Origin: Burkholderia paludis
GTDB taxonomy: Bacteria > Pseudomonadota > Gammaproteobacteria > Burkholderiales > Burkholderiaceae
DNA length: 64,000 nucleotides
NCBI RefSeq assembly: GCF_000732615.1
Contig: NZ_JPGL01000034.1
Span: forward strand, 1 to 64,000
Direction of reading: 5' to 3'
The notes under the pieces were generated by a model that saw only the letters and a list, made by a program, of their open reading frames with translations, was not told where the DNA came from and did no database searches. Of this stretch, positions 8,027 through 16,089 are shown one piece after another. Position 1 is the stretch's first letter, and each line of letters opens with the position of its first letter. Position numbers and translations under genes: made by a program.

Positions 8027-8998
8027 TTGGACAAGCTAAACGGCGTGACGGTATTCGTCCAGGCAGCGGAGACTCGTAGCTTTGTTGCAACCGGCCGATC
8101 TCTTGGAATTTCGGCCTCGGCGGTCGGAAAAAGTATTTCGCGTCTGGAGGAAAGGCTTGGCGTGAGGCTTTTCTATCGCAATACCCGAAGCATTCACCTG
8201 ACTCCGGAAGGCGCGCTGTTCCTCGGGCACTGTCGGCGCATATTGGGAGAAATCGAATACGCCGAACGGGAATTGTCCAAGGCCAGGACGGCGCCGCGCG
8301 GCAAGTTGCGCGTCAGTCTTCCGCTCGTCGAGAGCTTGCTGCTGTCGACGTTGTCGTCGTTCATGGTGCGCTATCCTGAAATCGAGCTGGAACTGGATTT
8401 CAGCGACCGGCTGGTCGATATCATCGACGAAGGTTTCGATGCGGTCATCCGGACCGGGGAGTTGCGCGATTCGATGCTGATGTCGCGCAAGCTGTGCCTG
8501 TTCCGGATGCTGCTGGTGGCGTCGCCGCGCTATCTCGACGAGCACGGCGTTCCCCAGCATCCGAACGATCTGATTCGCCACGCGTGCCTGCACTACAAGT
8601 TCCCGACGTCCGGCAAGCTCGAACAATGGCCGATCGAACGCAGCTCGAGCGCATTCGATTTCCGGCTGCCCGTGACGATGGCCTGCAACAACGTGACGAC
8701 GCTCGTCTATCTGGCGCGGCAGGGCCACGGCATCGCCTGTCTGCCGGATTTCGCCGTGCGCGACGCGTTGGCCGATGGCTCGCTCAGGACCATGCTGGAC
8801 GACCATGCGGGGGATCCGAACATCTTCTGGATCCTGTGGCCGTCGAGCCGGCACGAGTCGCCGAAGCTGCGCGCGTTCATCGATCATTTGACGGAGCACC
8901 TGTTGGCGCCGGCAAGCGACCTGCGGGCATTGCCGGGCATTCTGAAGACCGTCGGGGAGGACACGCCCGAGCAGGAACGGCTGGCGCCATCGAGGTAG
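8027..8998 (+). CDS. LysR-family transcriptional regulator
   Basis: 323 residues. The N-terminal winged helix-turn-helix (about 4-62, with AAETRSFVATGRSLGISASA and SISRLEERLGVRLFYRNTR) and a periplasmic-binding-protein-like effector domain (about 88-295) are both typical of the CrgA/DsdC-like LysR group. The start is a TTG at 8027 with GGGGAG about six bases upstream; no ATG or GTG fits the conserved first residues. The upstream region has GCGTTC (7961-7966) and GAACGC (7990-7995) as a dyad around an AT-rich TTAAAAT, a plausible operator. It converges with the MFS gene. Likely targets are the MFS exporter and/or the upstream MBL-fold gene; the inducer is unknown. Confidence 0.9.
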   Translation: MDKLNGVTVFVQAAETRSFVATGRSLGISASAVGKSISRLEERLGVRLFYRNTRSIHLTPEGALFLGHCRRILGEIEYAERELSKARTAPRGKLRVSLPLVESLLLSTLSSFMVRYPEIELELDFSDRLVDIIDEGFDAVIRTGELRDSMLMSRKLCLFRMLLVASPRYLDEHGVPQHPNDLIRHACLHYKFPTSGKLEQWPIERSSSAFDFRLPVTMACNNVTTLVYLARQGHGIACLPDFAVRDALADGSLRTMLDDHAGDPNIFWILWPSSRHESPKLRAFIDHLTEHLLAPASDLRALPGILKTVGEDTPEQERLAPSR

Positions 8999-9064
8999 GC
9001 GGGCCCGCGCGGCGAGCGGCGAAGCGAATCGCGGGGCGACGGCGGGATACATGAAGGCGTGACG

Positions 9065-10246
9065 TCATCGCGCGGCGGACAGGGCGCTTTCCCGCGGCGT
9101 GTCGCCGTAGTAGAGGACCTTGATGCCGATGAAGGCCAGCGCGACGGCGGAGAACATGAGGCCGCTCCAGATGGTTCCCTGAATCCCGACTCTCGAAAGA
9201 AACCATCCGCCGGCGGTCGAGCCGAAGACCACGCCGAGGTTGATGAACGAGATGTACACACCGGTCGCGAACTCCGGCGCTTCCGGGGCTTCCGACGTCA
9301 GCCAGATCTGCGTGACGATCAGCCCGCTCGTATGGATGGCGCCCCAGAGCAGCGCGATCACGATCATCGGCGGCAGCGACGGCGTACAGAAGAAGTGCAG
9401 CACCAGGTAGGCGGCGCTCAGCGCGACCGGATGCAGCACCGTCGTTCGCACCTTGTCCTTCGCGAGCAGTTTGCCGGCGAGCAGATTGCCGATGACGCCG
9501 CCGATCCCGAATATCACCAGTACGACGCCGATGAGTTCGCCGCTCATGCGCGCTTCGAGGCGGAGGTATTCGGCGGAGTAGCTGTACACCGAGAACATCG
9601 CGCCGAAGATCGCGGTCGATGCGGCGATGTTGAGCCACAGCGGGACCTTGCGCAGGATCGCGAGCTGCTTGCCGTACGAGATGCGCTCGCTCCTGGCGGC
9701 ATCGGGAAGCTTCGCAAGAATGCCGAGTGCGGCGACGAAGTTGACCGCCGCGCTGAACAGGAACGATGCCTCGTAGGACACGCGCGCCGCGATCCAGGTC
9801 GTGATCGGGATGCCGAGCACCATGCCCATGCTGGTGCCCACGAACGCCCTCGCGGAAGCGTGGGTGGCCATGTTCTTCGGATAAAGCGACGCGGCCGCGA
9901 CGAAGGCCAGCGAGAAATAGACAGGGTGGAACAGCGCAGGAATGATCCGCGAGATCATCAGCGTCGCGTAGTTGGGCGCATACGCCGACAGCACGCTGCT
10001 GGCCGAGAAGATCAGCAGCGACAGCATCAGGACTTTCTTGCGGTTGAAGCGCGACATCAGCAGGACCATGAACGGGCCGCCGGCAGCGACGACGAGCGCG
10101 AAAAGACCTACCAGCAAACCGGCTTGCGACGCGCTGATGCCATAGCGTTGCGTAATGACCGGGAGAATGCCGACCACGCCGAATTCGATGGAATAGACGC
10201 CGAACAGGCCGAGCGCAATGAAAAATATCGGATGCAGTTTTTTCAC
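9065..10246 (-). CDS. MFS transporter, DHA1 (AraJ/YdhP-like) family
   Basis: 393 residues with twelve hydrophobic segments spread over the whole length. The N-terminal half carries the family's motif A variant in the loop after helix 2 (LLMSRFNRKKVLML near 62-75) and the GTSMGMVLGIPITTWI stretch in helix 5 that matches the AraJ/CmlA-like proton-driven exporters of sugars, drugs and purines. It ends in the cytosol with a short polar tail. The gene is on the - strand and converges with the LysR gene, leaving 66 bases between the two stops. Its promoter lies in the AT-rich gap shared with the LuxR-type gene. The substrate cannot be read from the sequence. Confidence 0.88.
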   Translation of the reverse strand: MKKLHPIFFIALGLFGVYSIEFGVVGILPVITQRYGISASQAGLLVGLFALVVAAGGPFMVLLMSRFNRKKVLMLSLLIFSASSVLSAYAPNYATLMISRIIPALFHPVYFSLAFVAAASLYPKNMATHASARAFVGTSMGMVLGIPITTWIAARVSYEASFLFSAAVNFVAALGILAKLPDAARSERISYGKQLAILRKVPLWLNIAASTAIFGAMFSVYSYSAEYLRLEARMSGELIGVVLVIFGIGGVIGNLLAGKLLAKDKVRTTVLHPVALSAAYLVLHFFCTPSLPPMIVIALLWGAIHTSGLIVTQIWLTSEAPEAPEFATGVYISFINLGVVFGSTAGGWFLSRVGIQGTIWSGLMFSAVALAFIGIKVLYYGDTPRESALSAAR

Positions 10247-10842
10247 ACAATCTCCTTCATTCGTTGCCCGTGGGCTTCGAAAACATCAACGACTCGATTC
10301 GATGCGTGGATGGTAAGTCGATGCGGAGAAAAGAAAAATAGTATTCAGTTCCGTGGTTTGGCGACTCGCATGTCCGCAATCGGGCGCGAAGCCGCCTGCA
10401 GCGGGGCGAAGGCGGGTTCGGCGACGACCGGCAGGCGCGCCGCGGCATGCCCCCCGGCGTCGAATGCATGCACCGGATTGCAGTTCTGAAATGACGGGTT
10501 ACACGTTATCGGCAGGAAGAAAATATATATATTCGAATTTCAATATAGTGATAGGGATTGTGGATATTTATTCTGTTAACAATGGACTTGAGTGGGCGCA
10601 ATTTTGATGTTTTCTGTGTATTATGATCGCTGCAGCGCAGCATTGTTAACGGAGCGGGTTCCGGATGTTTCTTTCGCTTTCCTAATGTAATTATGGTGTA
10701 TCCGTTGCAAGCATGACAGGAATGCGTCGACCGAGGAGATCGGTGATTGCCCGGAATGTTGTCCTGATGTGCGCCGTTTCATGAGAGTGCCTGACTATCC
10801 GAACGAATATCAAAGGCGTCGAGCGCCTTGGGGGCATTGATA
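10247..10842. other. AT-rich divergent regulatory region
   Basis: A 596-base gap between the MFS gene and the LuxR-type gene. Bases 10500-10660 are far more AT-rich than the rest of the window. Inside it GTTAACAATG (10575-10584) and its reverse complement CATTGTTAAC (10641-10650) form a dyad 56 bases apart, each containing the palindrome GTTAAC. I see no gene in it; promoters for both flanking genes and regulator sites are the likely content. Confidence 0.6.
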
Positions 10843-11976
10843 ATGAAGGTTGAGATACTCGATGATCTTCTGTCGAAGATATACGATACGGCCCACGATG
10901 CATCGCTCTGGCACATCGCGCTCGCGGCGTTGTGCCGGATGATGGAAGTCGAATCCGGAGCCCTGCTCTACGTCCCGCTTCAGGGAAGCGCCGGTCAGCC
11001 GATCGAAATCACGTATGGCACACCCGACGACGCGTTCAGGCGGTTGACGAATACGCTGAGCCGCGGCCGGGGCTGCGGGCCGCTCGAGTACATCGGCCCG
11101 CAAGGCGAGGTCGTCAGGTTCGACGTGCAGTCGGGTGGCGACGGGCAGGGCCTGCCGTGGCTCGTCGGCCCGACGAGCGGGCGCGACGTCGGGCAACTGC
11201 TGCTTGCGGTGTTTTCCTGGAACGATGCGTTCGTCGGTGCGATCGGTTTCAAGACGCGCGTGCGCGGCGAACCGTTCTCGCACGGCGAGACGCAGCTGCT
11301 TTCGCTGCTGTTGCCGCATATCCGTCGTGCGCACGAATTGAAGGCGCGGTTCGAGGACATCGTCGGGGTGAACGAAACCGCGCTGCTCGCGCTTGGCCGG
11401 CTGTCCTACGGTGCGGCGCTGCTGGCGTCGAGCGGCGAGGTGATCCGCACGAACAACGAAGCAGACCGGATCTGTACGGCGTCCGACGGCATCTCGATCT
11501 CGCAGCGCCGCTTGCGTTGCGTCGACGTGGAGAGCGATCGCAGCCTCGCCGAGACGTTGCGCCGAACCGTGTTCCGGTCCGGCGGCGACAGCGCGAAAGC
11601 GGTGCTGATCTCCCGTCCATCCGGCAAGCGTCCGTATATCGCGTGGAGTGTGCCGGTCGAGCACGCGCGGCCCGACGCGTCCCGCAGCCCGGCATACACG
11701 ATGATCATCATCAACGACCTGGAGCGGCCGAAGAACAACCTGCACGCATTGCACGAGCTTTACGAGCTGACGCCGTGCGAGGCCGACATCGCGATTGCGC
11801 TGGGCACGGGGGCGGAAGTGTCGCACGTCGCGCAGAGCCGGCGCGTGTCGGTCAATACGGTCCGGTCCCAGCGGGCCCAGATCTATGCGAAGCTCGGGAT
11901 CAGCAGCCAGAGCGAATTGATCCGGACGCTGGCCGCACTGCCGCAGCAGGAAATGCAGCGGTGGCAGGCAACATAG
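10843..11976 (+). CDS. LuxR-type (GerE HTH) transcriptional regulator
   Basis: 377 residues. A C-terminal LuxR/GerE helix-turn-helix spans about 308-365 (LTPCEADIAIALGTGAEVSHVA, then VSVNTVRSQRAQIYAKLGI). The first 300 residues match neither an AHL-binding domain nor a receiver domain; they look like a PAS/GAF-like sensory region of the kind found in many Burkholderia LuxR-type proteins. I chose the ATG at 10843 because GGGGGC lies about eight bases upstream; a TTG at 10828 would add only five residues. It converges with the nine-gene monooxygenase/aldolase operon, with a strong hairpin between the two ends. It is the nearest regulator to that operon and a fair candidate for its control, but the operon promoter is 8 kb away at 20.1 kb. 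Confidence 0.85.
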   Translation: MKVEILDDLLSKIYDTAHDASLWHIALAALCRMMEVESGALLYVPLQGSAGQPIEITYGTPDDAFRRLTNTLSRGRGCGPLEYIGPQGEVVRFDVQSGGDGQGLPWLVGPTSGRDVGQLLLAVFSWNDAFVGAIGFKTRVRGEPFSHGETQLLSLLLPHIRRAHELKARFEDIVGVNETALLALGRLSYGAALLASSGEVIRTNNEADRICTASDGISISQRRLRCVDVESDRSLAETLRRTVFRSGGDSAKAVLISRPSGKRPYIAWSVPVEHARPDASRSPAYTMIIINDLERPKNNLHALHELYELTPCEADIAIALGTGAEVSHVAQSRRVSVNTVRSQRAQIYAKLGISSQSELIRTLAALPQQEMQRWQAT

Positions 11977-11992
11977 TGTGGCCGTGAAGGCA

Positions 11993-12017
11993 GGCGGCCC
12001 GCTTGCGGCGGGCCGCC
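11993..12017. terminator. Bidirectional hairpin between convergent genes
   Basis: GGCGGCCCGC (11993-12002) pairs perfectly with GCGGGCCGCC (12008-12017) around a 5-base loop, in the 70-base gap between the LuxR-type stop and the ABM-gene stop. No T-run on either side. Confidence 0.5.
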
Positions 12018-12046
12018 CGGAACGTACGGCGGGAAACGCGGCCCGG

Positions 12047-12415
12047 TTATGCGTCGACCGCGGCGCCGGCCGTTTCCGGCGTAATCAGATCGGTTACCTG
12101 ATAAAGGTGAAATTCCCAGGTTCCGGTTTCCTTCAGCCCGTTGTAGCGCGACAGGAATTCCGGGTCCGTGAAGAGCTGGTCGAATGCGGCCTTGCTCGTC
12201 CACTTCGCCTGATTGATGACGGTCTTGCCGTCGACGCTCTTGTACAGGCGGCTCCACAGGAACGCCGGATAGGTGCGCGCAACGTAGTTCACGGTATCGC
12301 GCAGTACGTCGAGCGCGGCATCCTGCTTGCCGTCGAAGACGTGCACGACGTTGACGAGCACGATTTCCTCCGCGGTGGCGGAATCGGGCGTCGTCGCAAA
12401 CGTGTCATTGGCCAT
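12047..12415 (-). CDS. ABM-domain (antibiotic biosynthesis monooxygenase-like) small protein
   Basis: 122 residues with a ferredoxin-like alpha/beta pattern: EEIVLVNVVHVFDGKQDAAL forms the first strand and helix, WSRLYKSVDGKTVINQAKW the middle strands, and AAFDQLFTDPEFLSRY the second helix, all as in the ABM/YgiN fold. Members act as cofactor-independent oxygenases, as haem-degrading enzymes or as small auxiliary proteins for flavin monooxygenases. It is the last gene of the - strand operon, 79 bases after the flavin reductase. An oxidative or product-shaping role after the LLM-class monooxygenase is likely but inferred. The start ATG at 12415 follows a GAGG-type ribosome-binding site. Confidence 0.7.
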   Translation of the reverse strand: MANDTFATTPDSATAEEIVLVNVVHVFDGKQDAALDVLRDTVNYVARTYPAFLWSRLYKSVDGKTVINQAKWTSKAAFDQLFTDPEFLSRYNGLKETGTWEFHLYQVTDLITPETAGAAVDA

Positions 12416-12494
12416 GGCAAACCTCGAATCGAGTTGAGATGAGTGGTTGAAGAAAGGGGGGCGGCCCTCGTCGTGTCGACGGCCGCCGGTTCCA

Positions 12495-13055
12495 TCACGC
12501 CGGCGTTGCGAGCCCGGCTTCATGGAGGCTGTCGGCCGGCGCGCGGAGCGCCGGCAGCGCGCAGGCGCCGGCGGGCATGCCGTCCTGCCACAACAGCGGC
12601 GCAATGGCGTCCGCCGCGGTTGCCGCGCGCACACGGCCGATCACGACTTCATGGCTGCCGTACGCGAGCTGGCCGTCGACGTCGCAGAACAGGTTCGCCT
12701 GCGCGCCCGTCAGGAACGGCAGCGCATGGCGTTCGTCCCACGCGCCGTGCGCGAAGCGCTCGCGGCTCGGCACCTTGCCGGAGAACACCGGAATCAGGTG
12801 ACTCTGGTCGGCGCGCAGCAGGTTCACCGAGAAGCGCCGCCGGCGCAGCAACGGTTCCCAGATGCTCGCCGCGCGGTTGATGCAGACGAGGATCGCGGGC
12901 GGGTCCGACGAAACGGAACTGACGGCGGTCGCCACCATTCCGAATCGCTCGGGGCCTTCGTCCGTCGCGATGATGCAGATCGTTGAAGTCAGACGCCGCA
13001 TCGCTTTCTTGAAGTTCGCGACGACGGCGTCGTCGGACCGGGAATGATCGAGCAT
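12495..13055 (-). CDS. Flavin reductase (FMN-binding, HpaC-like)
   Basis: 186 residues. The sequence opens VVANFKKAMRRLTSTICIIATD and continues RFGMVATAVSSVSSDPPAILVCINRAASIW, the standard start of flavin reductase family proteins with the split-barrel FMN fold; NLLRADQSHLIPVFSG and HEVVIGRVRAAT are also conserved. These enzymes use NAD(P)H to reduce FMN or FAD, which then diffuses to a partner monooxygenase. The partner here is the LLM-class enzyme encoded 65 bases upstream in the same operon. The start at 13055 has AAGGG upstream. The C-terminal 30 residues (ALPALRAPADSLHEAGLATPA) look unstructured. Confidence 0.9.
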   Translation of the reverse strand: MLDHSRSDDAVVANFKKAMRRLTSTICIIATDEGPERFGMVATAVSSVSSDPPAILVCINRAASIWEPLLRRRRFSVNLLRADQSHLIPVFSGKVPSRERFAHGAWDERHALPFLTGAQANLFCDVDGQLAYGSHEVVIGRVRAATAADAIAPLLWQDGMPAGACALPALRAPADSLHEAGLATPA

Positions 13056-13120
13056 GGCTTGACCCTTGATGAGAGTGTCGTAGTGGATGCTGTGCCGCGG
13101 CCACGGGAGACCGGCCGCCG

Positions 13121-14284
13121 TCACGCGATCCGAACGCGCGCGTGCGGATACGTGCCGCGCAGGCCGGCGTCCTCCATCAGCGGCAGCACGCCGTCGACGA
13201 AGTCCTGAATGCCGGCGTGGTAGTCGAGCCATGTCAGACAGATGCCGTCGATCCCCCAGTCCGAATACTGCTGGAATTGCGAGACGATCATTTCCGGCGT
13301 GCCGACGAGCGGCACGCCGGCGAATCCCGCCTTGATGTGATATCGGAAGCGCTCGGCGTCTTCGGTCGACTTGAACATGCCGCTTTCGATGCCGATTTCC
13401 TTCGTGACGTTCGTGCAGGCCACTTCGTCGCCCATCTGGTTCACGTAGTAGTCGAGATCGCGCTCGGCCTGCGCGAGCGTGTCGCGCTGGATCACGTACG
13501 CATAGCACCAGATCTGGATGTCGCGGCCGAACTCCTTGCGGGCGAGATCCCGGTAGGACTGGATCTGCGCGCGCGCGACGTCTTCGCCGTCCTGGTACTT
13601 GACGATCAGGTAGGCGGCGTCGCAATGCTGCGCGCAGAACCGCTTGCCGCGCGGCGATCCGCCGGCATTCATCAGGAACGGGCGGTTGAGCGGCTTCGGC
13701 TCGGAGAAGCCGCGCTCGATGTTGAAGTATTTTCCCTTCAGGTCGAATTCGCCGTGATGGGTCCACGCGCGGCGGGCGACTTCGAGCCATTCGTCCGCAT
13801 GGTCGTAGCGTTCGTCGTGCTCCCGCATCGTGCCGTCGAACATCTTCATTTCCACGCCGTGCCAGCCGCAGATGATGTTGAGCCCGAAACGGCCGCCGCT
13901 GATGTGGTCGATCGTGGCGGCCTGCTTGGCCGCGAACAGCGGATGCACGGTCGATACGTGCGACGTGGTGAGGATGCCGATCTGGTCGGTCACCGATGCG
14001 AGCCCCGCGGCCCACGTATAGGTTTCATACGACACGCCCATCGGGTTGCTGTCGCCGCCGAAACCGCGCCAGCGGCCGACCGGCAGCAGCGCTTCGAAGC
14101 CGGCGCGGTCGGCGGCCTTCGCGATCTTCATGTTGCCGAGCCAGTCGTCCGCCTTCAGGCGTTCGGGCGCGCGGGTGAACGTGCAGCCGCCTTCGATGTT
14201 CAATGCGAATACGCCCAGCTTCATTTGGTTGGTGCTCGACAGCATCGGGTTGGGCTTGCGGGATGCGTAAGTCAGATTGGCCAT
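13121..14284 (-). CDS. LLM-class FMN-dependent monooxygenase (RutA/NtaA/SfnG-like)
   Basis: 387 residues with the bacterial luciferase TIM-barrel fold. Recognisable elements are GRWRGFGG near 67-74, TSHVSTVHPLFAAKQAATIDHISGGRFGLN near 105-134 in two stretches, CGWHGVEMKMF after it, and GIDGICLTWLDYHAGIQDF near 345-363. They resemble pyrimidine oxygenase RutA and dimethylsulfone monooxygenase. The family uses reduced FMN and O2 to split C-N or C-S bonds or to insert one oxygen. The start at 14284 has an excellent AAGGAG site. The flavin reductase next in the operon should supply FMNH2. A heterocyclic, nitro or amide-type substrate would fit the neighbouring nitronate monooxygenase and hydrolases, but none can be named. 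Confidence 0.88.
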   Translation of the reverse strand: MANLTYASRKPNPMLSSTNQMKLGVFALNIEGGCTFTRAPERLKADDWLGNMKIAKAADRAGFEALLPVGRWRGFGGDSNPMGVSYETYTWAAGLASVTDQIGILTTSHVSTVHPLFAAKQAATIDHISGGRFGLNIICGWHGVEMKMFDGTMREHDERYDHADEWLEVARRAWTHHGEFDLKGKYFNIERGFSEPKPLNRPFLMNAGGSPRGKRFCAQHCDAAYLIVKYQDGEDVARAQIQSYRDLARKEFGRDIQIWCYAYVIQRDTLAQAERDLDYYVNQMGDEVACTNVTKEIGIESGMFKSTEDAERFRYHIKAGFAGVPLVGTPEMIVSQFQQYSDWGIDGICLTWLDYHAGIQDFVDGVLPLMEDAGLRGTYPHARVRIA

Positions 14285-14379
14285 GAAGTTCTCCTTGGAT
14301 AGGGCAACACATGCGGGAAGAAAGCGCTGGTACGGTGGAGCGGGCGAGGCGCACGCGCGGCGGAGTGCGGACATTGCGC

Positions 14380-15234
14380 CTAGGTCAGCAGCGCGAGCGG
14401 CTGCACGCGCGTGATGTCGTCGATTCGCTCGCGCGACAACCCGAATTCGCCGAACCACCCGGACGACGCATGCAGCCAGTCCGGGATGTCGGGCTGGCTC
14501 GTCTGGCCGAGATCCGAGCTGTAGACGACGCGCGGCACGTCGGCCAGCACCGCACGAAAATCCTCGGCGTCCTGGTAGCCGAGCAGGTACGTGAGCGCGG
14601 TCTGCTCGACGTACACCATCGGCGCGCTCGCGATGTCGCGCAACTCGGCCGCGCGCAGGCCGGTGAGCGGATTCGCGGGCTGGTTGAGCATCAGGCGCGG
14701 CACGTCGTGGCGGATTGCCGCGTCGACGAGGCGATACACCTCGTCGCGGCTCGCATGGCCGGTCGAGATCACGAGCGGATAGTCGCGCGCCATGCGCAGG
14801 ATGTCGACGACGCAGTCCTTCAGGCGGCCGTCGGCGTCGGATACGGTGCAGGGCGCGATCGCGCGCCGGTCCAGAATCGGGTGGCTGCGTTCCCGCGCGA
14901 GCCGGCTCGCGTGCTTGCGGCCCGTCACGGTAGGGAAGTGGACGATCAGGCGGACCGGGCCCTCGCCATGCTGGCACAGCGCACGCTCGACCGCACGCCG
15001 GTCGATGCCGCCGGCAATCTCGTTCAGCACGATCGACGCCGATACGGGAAGGCCCGCCTGGCGCGCTTCCCAGGCCTGCGCGGCCGTGCACCCGAGATGG
15101 TTCTTCAGGACGACCCAGCCGCCGGCTTCGCGATAGCATGCGCCCGCATCGAGCACGGAGCGGCGCCGCACGAACGCGTCGGGCCCCGCGTGGTAATGCA
15201 CGTCGATGAACGTGGCCTGAGAGATGTCGGTCAT
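14380..15234 (-). CDS. DUF6282-family amidohydrolase-like protein
   Basis: 284 residues. The opening FIDVHYHAGPDAFVRR (residues 9-24) gives the HxH metal motif (His13, His15) of the amidohydrolase/PHP-like barrels, and the pattern HYHAGPD is the mark of the DUF6282 family. Later LVISTGHAS (about 156-164) and VVYSSDLGQTSQPD (about 238-251) supply a further His and Asp in the places of metal ligands. The family has no established reaction that I can name; hydrolysis of a ring or amide is the natural guess. It ends 95 bases before the LLM monooxygenase and begins 12 bases after the alpha/beta hydrolase, so it is in the same transcription unit. Confidence 0.75.
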   Translation of the reverse strand: MTDISQATFIDVHYHAGPDAFVRRRSVLDAGACYREAGGWVVLKNHLGCTAAQAWEARQAGLPVSASIVLNEIAGGIDRRAVERALCQHGEGPVRLIVHFPTVTGRKHASRLARERSHPILDRRAIAPCTVSDADGRLKDCVVDILRMARDYPLVISTGHASRDEVYRLVDAAIRHDVPRLMLNQPANPLTGLRAAELRDIASAPMVYVEQTALTYLLGYQDAEDFRAVLADVPRVVYSSDLGQTSQPDIPDWLHASSGWFGEFGLSRERIDDITRVQPLALLT

Positions 15235-15246
15235 GGTCGTTTCCGG

Positions 15247-16026
15247 TCAGGTCGGTTGCGACACGGCGATGCCGAGGTGCGCACGCACCGCCGCGCAGAC
15301 GCGGGCGAGATCGTCCGTCAGCGGCCGCATGCCGCCGTCCGGGATGCCGAGGGCGGCCTGCGACGGCGTGCCGCGCAGATGGATGTTGCAGCGGCGGACG
15401 AGTTGCGAGCGCTCGCCGTAGACATTCAGCAGCCGCCCCGCGTAGCGATCCACGGCGGCCCGGACGTCGATGCCGAGAAGCAGTGCGAAACCGCGGGCAA
15501 GGCGCGCCGCTTCCGTCGCGCGGGTGCCGGGGGCGGCCGGCGCGGCGCCCGCGTGCGCCACGGTCGCACCCTCCGGGGCGACGAGGCTGTCGAGTCTCGC
15601 CAGCGCGCCGGCGACGTCGCCGCGGCGGCCGAGCGCCGCGAGCGCGCCGAGCCGCGTGTCGAGCGTTTCGTCGGCGAGGTTCGGCGCGGAGATCAGCAGC
15701 ACCTTCGGCACGCCGGTGGCCCACGGCGCGCCGAGCATCGCCTGCACGACGGCGCCGCCCAGCGCGCCACCCGCGAGCAGGTCGAGTCGTCCGGACGCGG
15801 CCAGGCAAGCGGACCAGCGCGCGGCGAATGCGTCGATGCCCTCCGGTTCGTCGGACAGCATCGACAACGTGTCGTAAATCGTCACGCGATAGCCGGCGTC
15901 GGCCAACGGCCGCACGAGCGGCTCGAAAAAGCGTCCTTCGTCCCAGGCCGGGAGCACCGGGGACAGGACGGCCGCCCGCAGCGGGCCGTCGCCGTAATGC
16001 GCATGGACAGGTTCGATCGGTTTCAT
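15247..16026 (-). CDS. Alpha/beta-hydrolase-fold protein without the nucleophilic Ser
   Basis: 259 residues. The strand order and spacing of an alpha/beta hydrolase are visible: RAAVLSPVLPAWDEGRFFEPLVRPLADAGYRV at the start in two pieces, LDLLAGGALGGAVVQAML at the nucleophile elbow, a lid-like Ala-rich segment, and LLNVYGERSQL where the Asp strand is expected. The elbow reads GGALGG (86-91) instead of GxSxG, so Ala88 replaces the nucleophile. The protein is therefore either catalytically dead, a binding partner, or uses a different mechanism (as cofactor-free dioxygenases with this fold do). It is 63 bases after the nitronate monooxygenase gene. No ribosome-binding site is evident before the ATG at 16026, so translation may rely on read-through from upstream. 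Confidence 0.65.
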   Translation of the reverse strand: MKPIEPVHAHYGDGPLRAAVLSPVLPAWDEGRFFEPLVRPLADAGYRVTIYDTLSMLSDEPEGIDAFAARWSACLAASGRLDLLAGGALGGAVVQAMLGAPWATGVPKVLLISAPNLADETLDTRLGALAALGRRGDVAGALARLDSLVAPEGATVAHAGAAPAAPGTRATEAARLARGFALLLGIDVRAAVDRYAGRLLNVYGERSQLVRRCNIHLRGTPSQAALGIPDGGMRPLTDDLARVCAAVRAHLGIAVSQPT

Positions 16027-16089
16027 CTGGAGGCCGAGGGTCGGGGCCGGCCCGGTCGTGCGAGGGGGCCGGCAGGCATGGACGAGGGC

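Noticed and set aside
13121-15808. An 895-codon - strand frame suggesting a fusion upstream of the LLM monooxygenase
   Set aside because: Only the last 387 codons match the family and they start at an ATG with AAGGAG; the rest overlaps the DUF6282 and alpha/beta-hydrolase genes out of frame.
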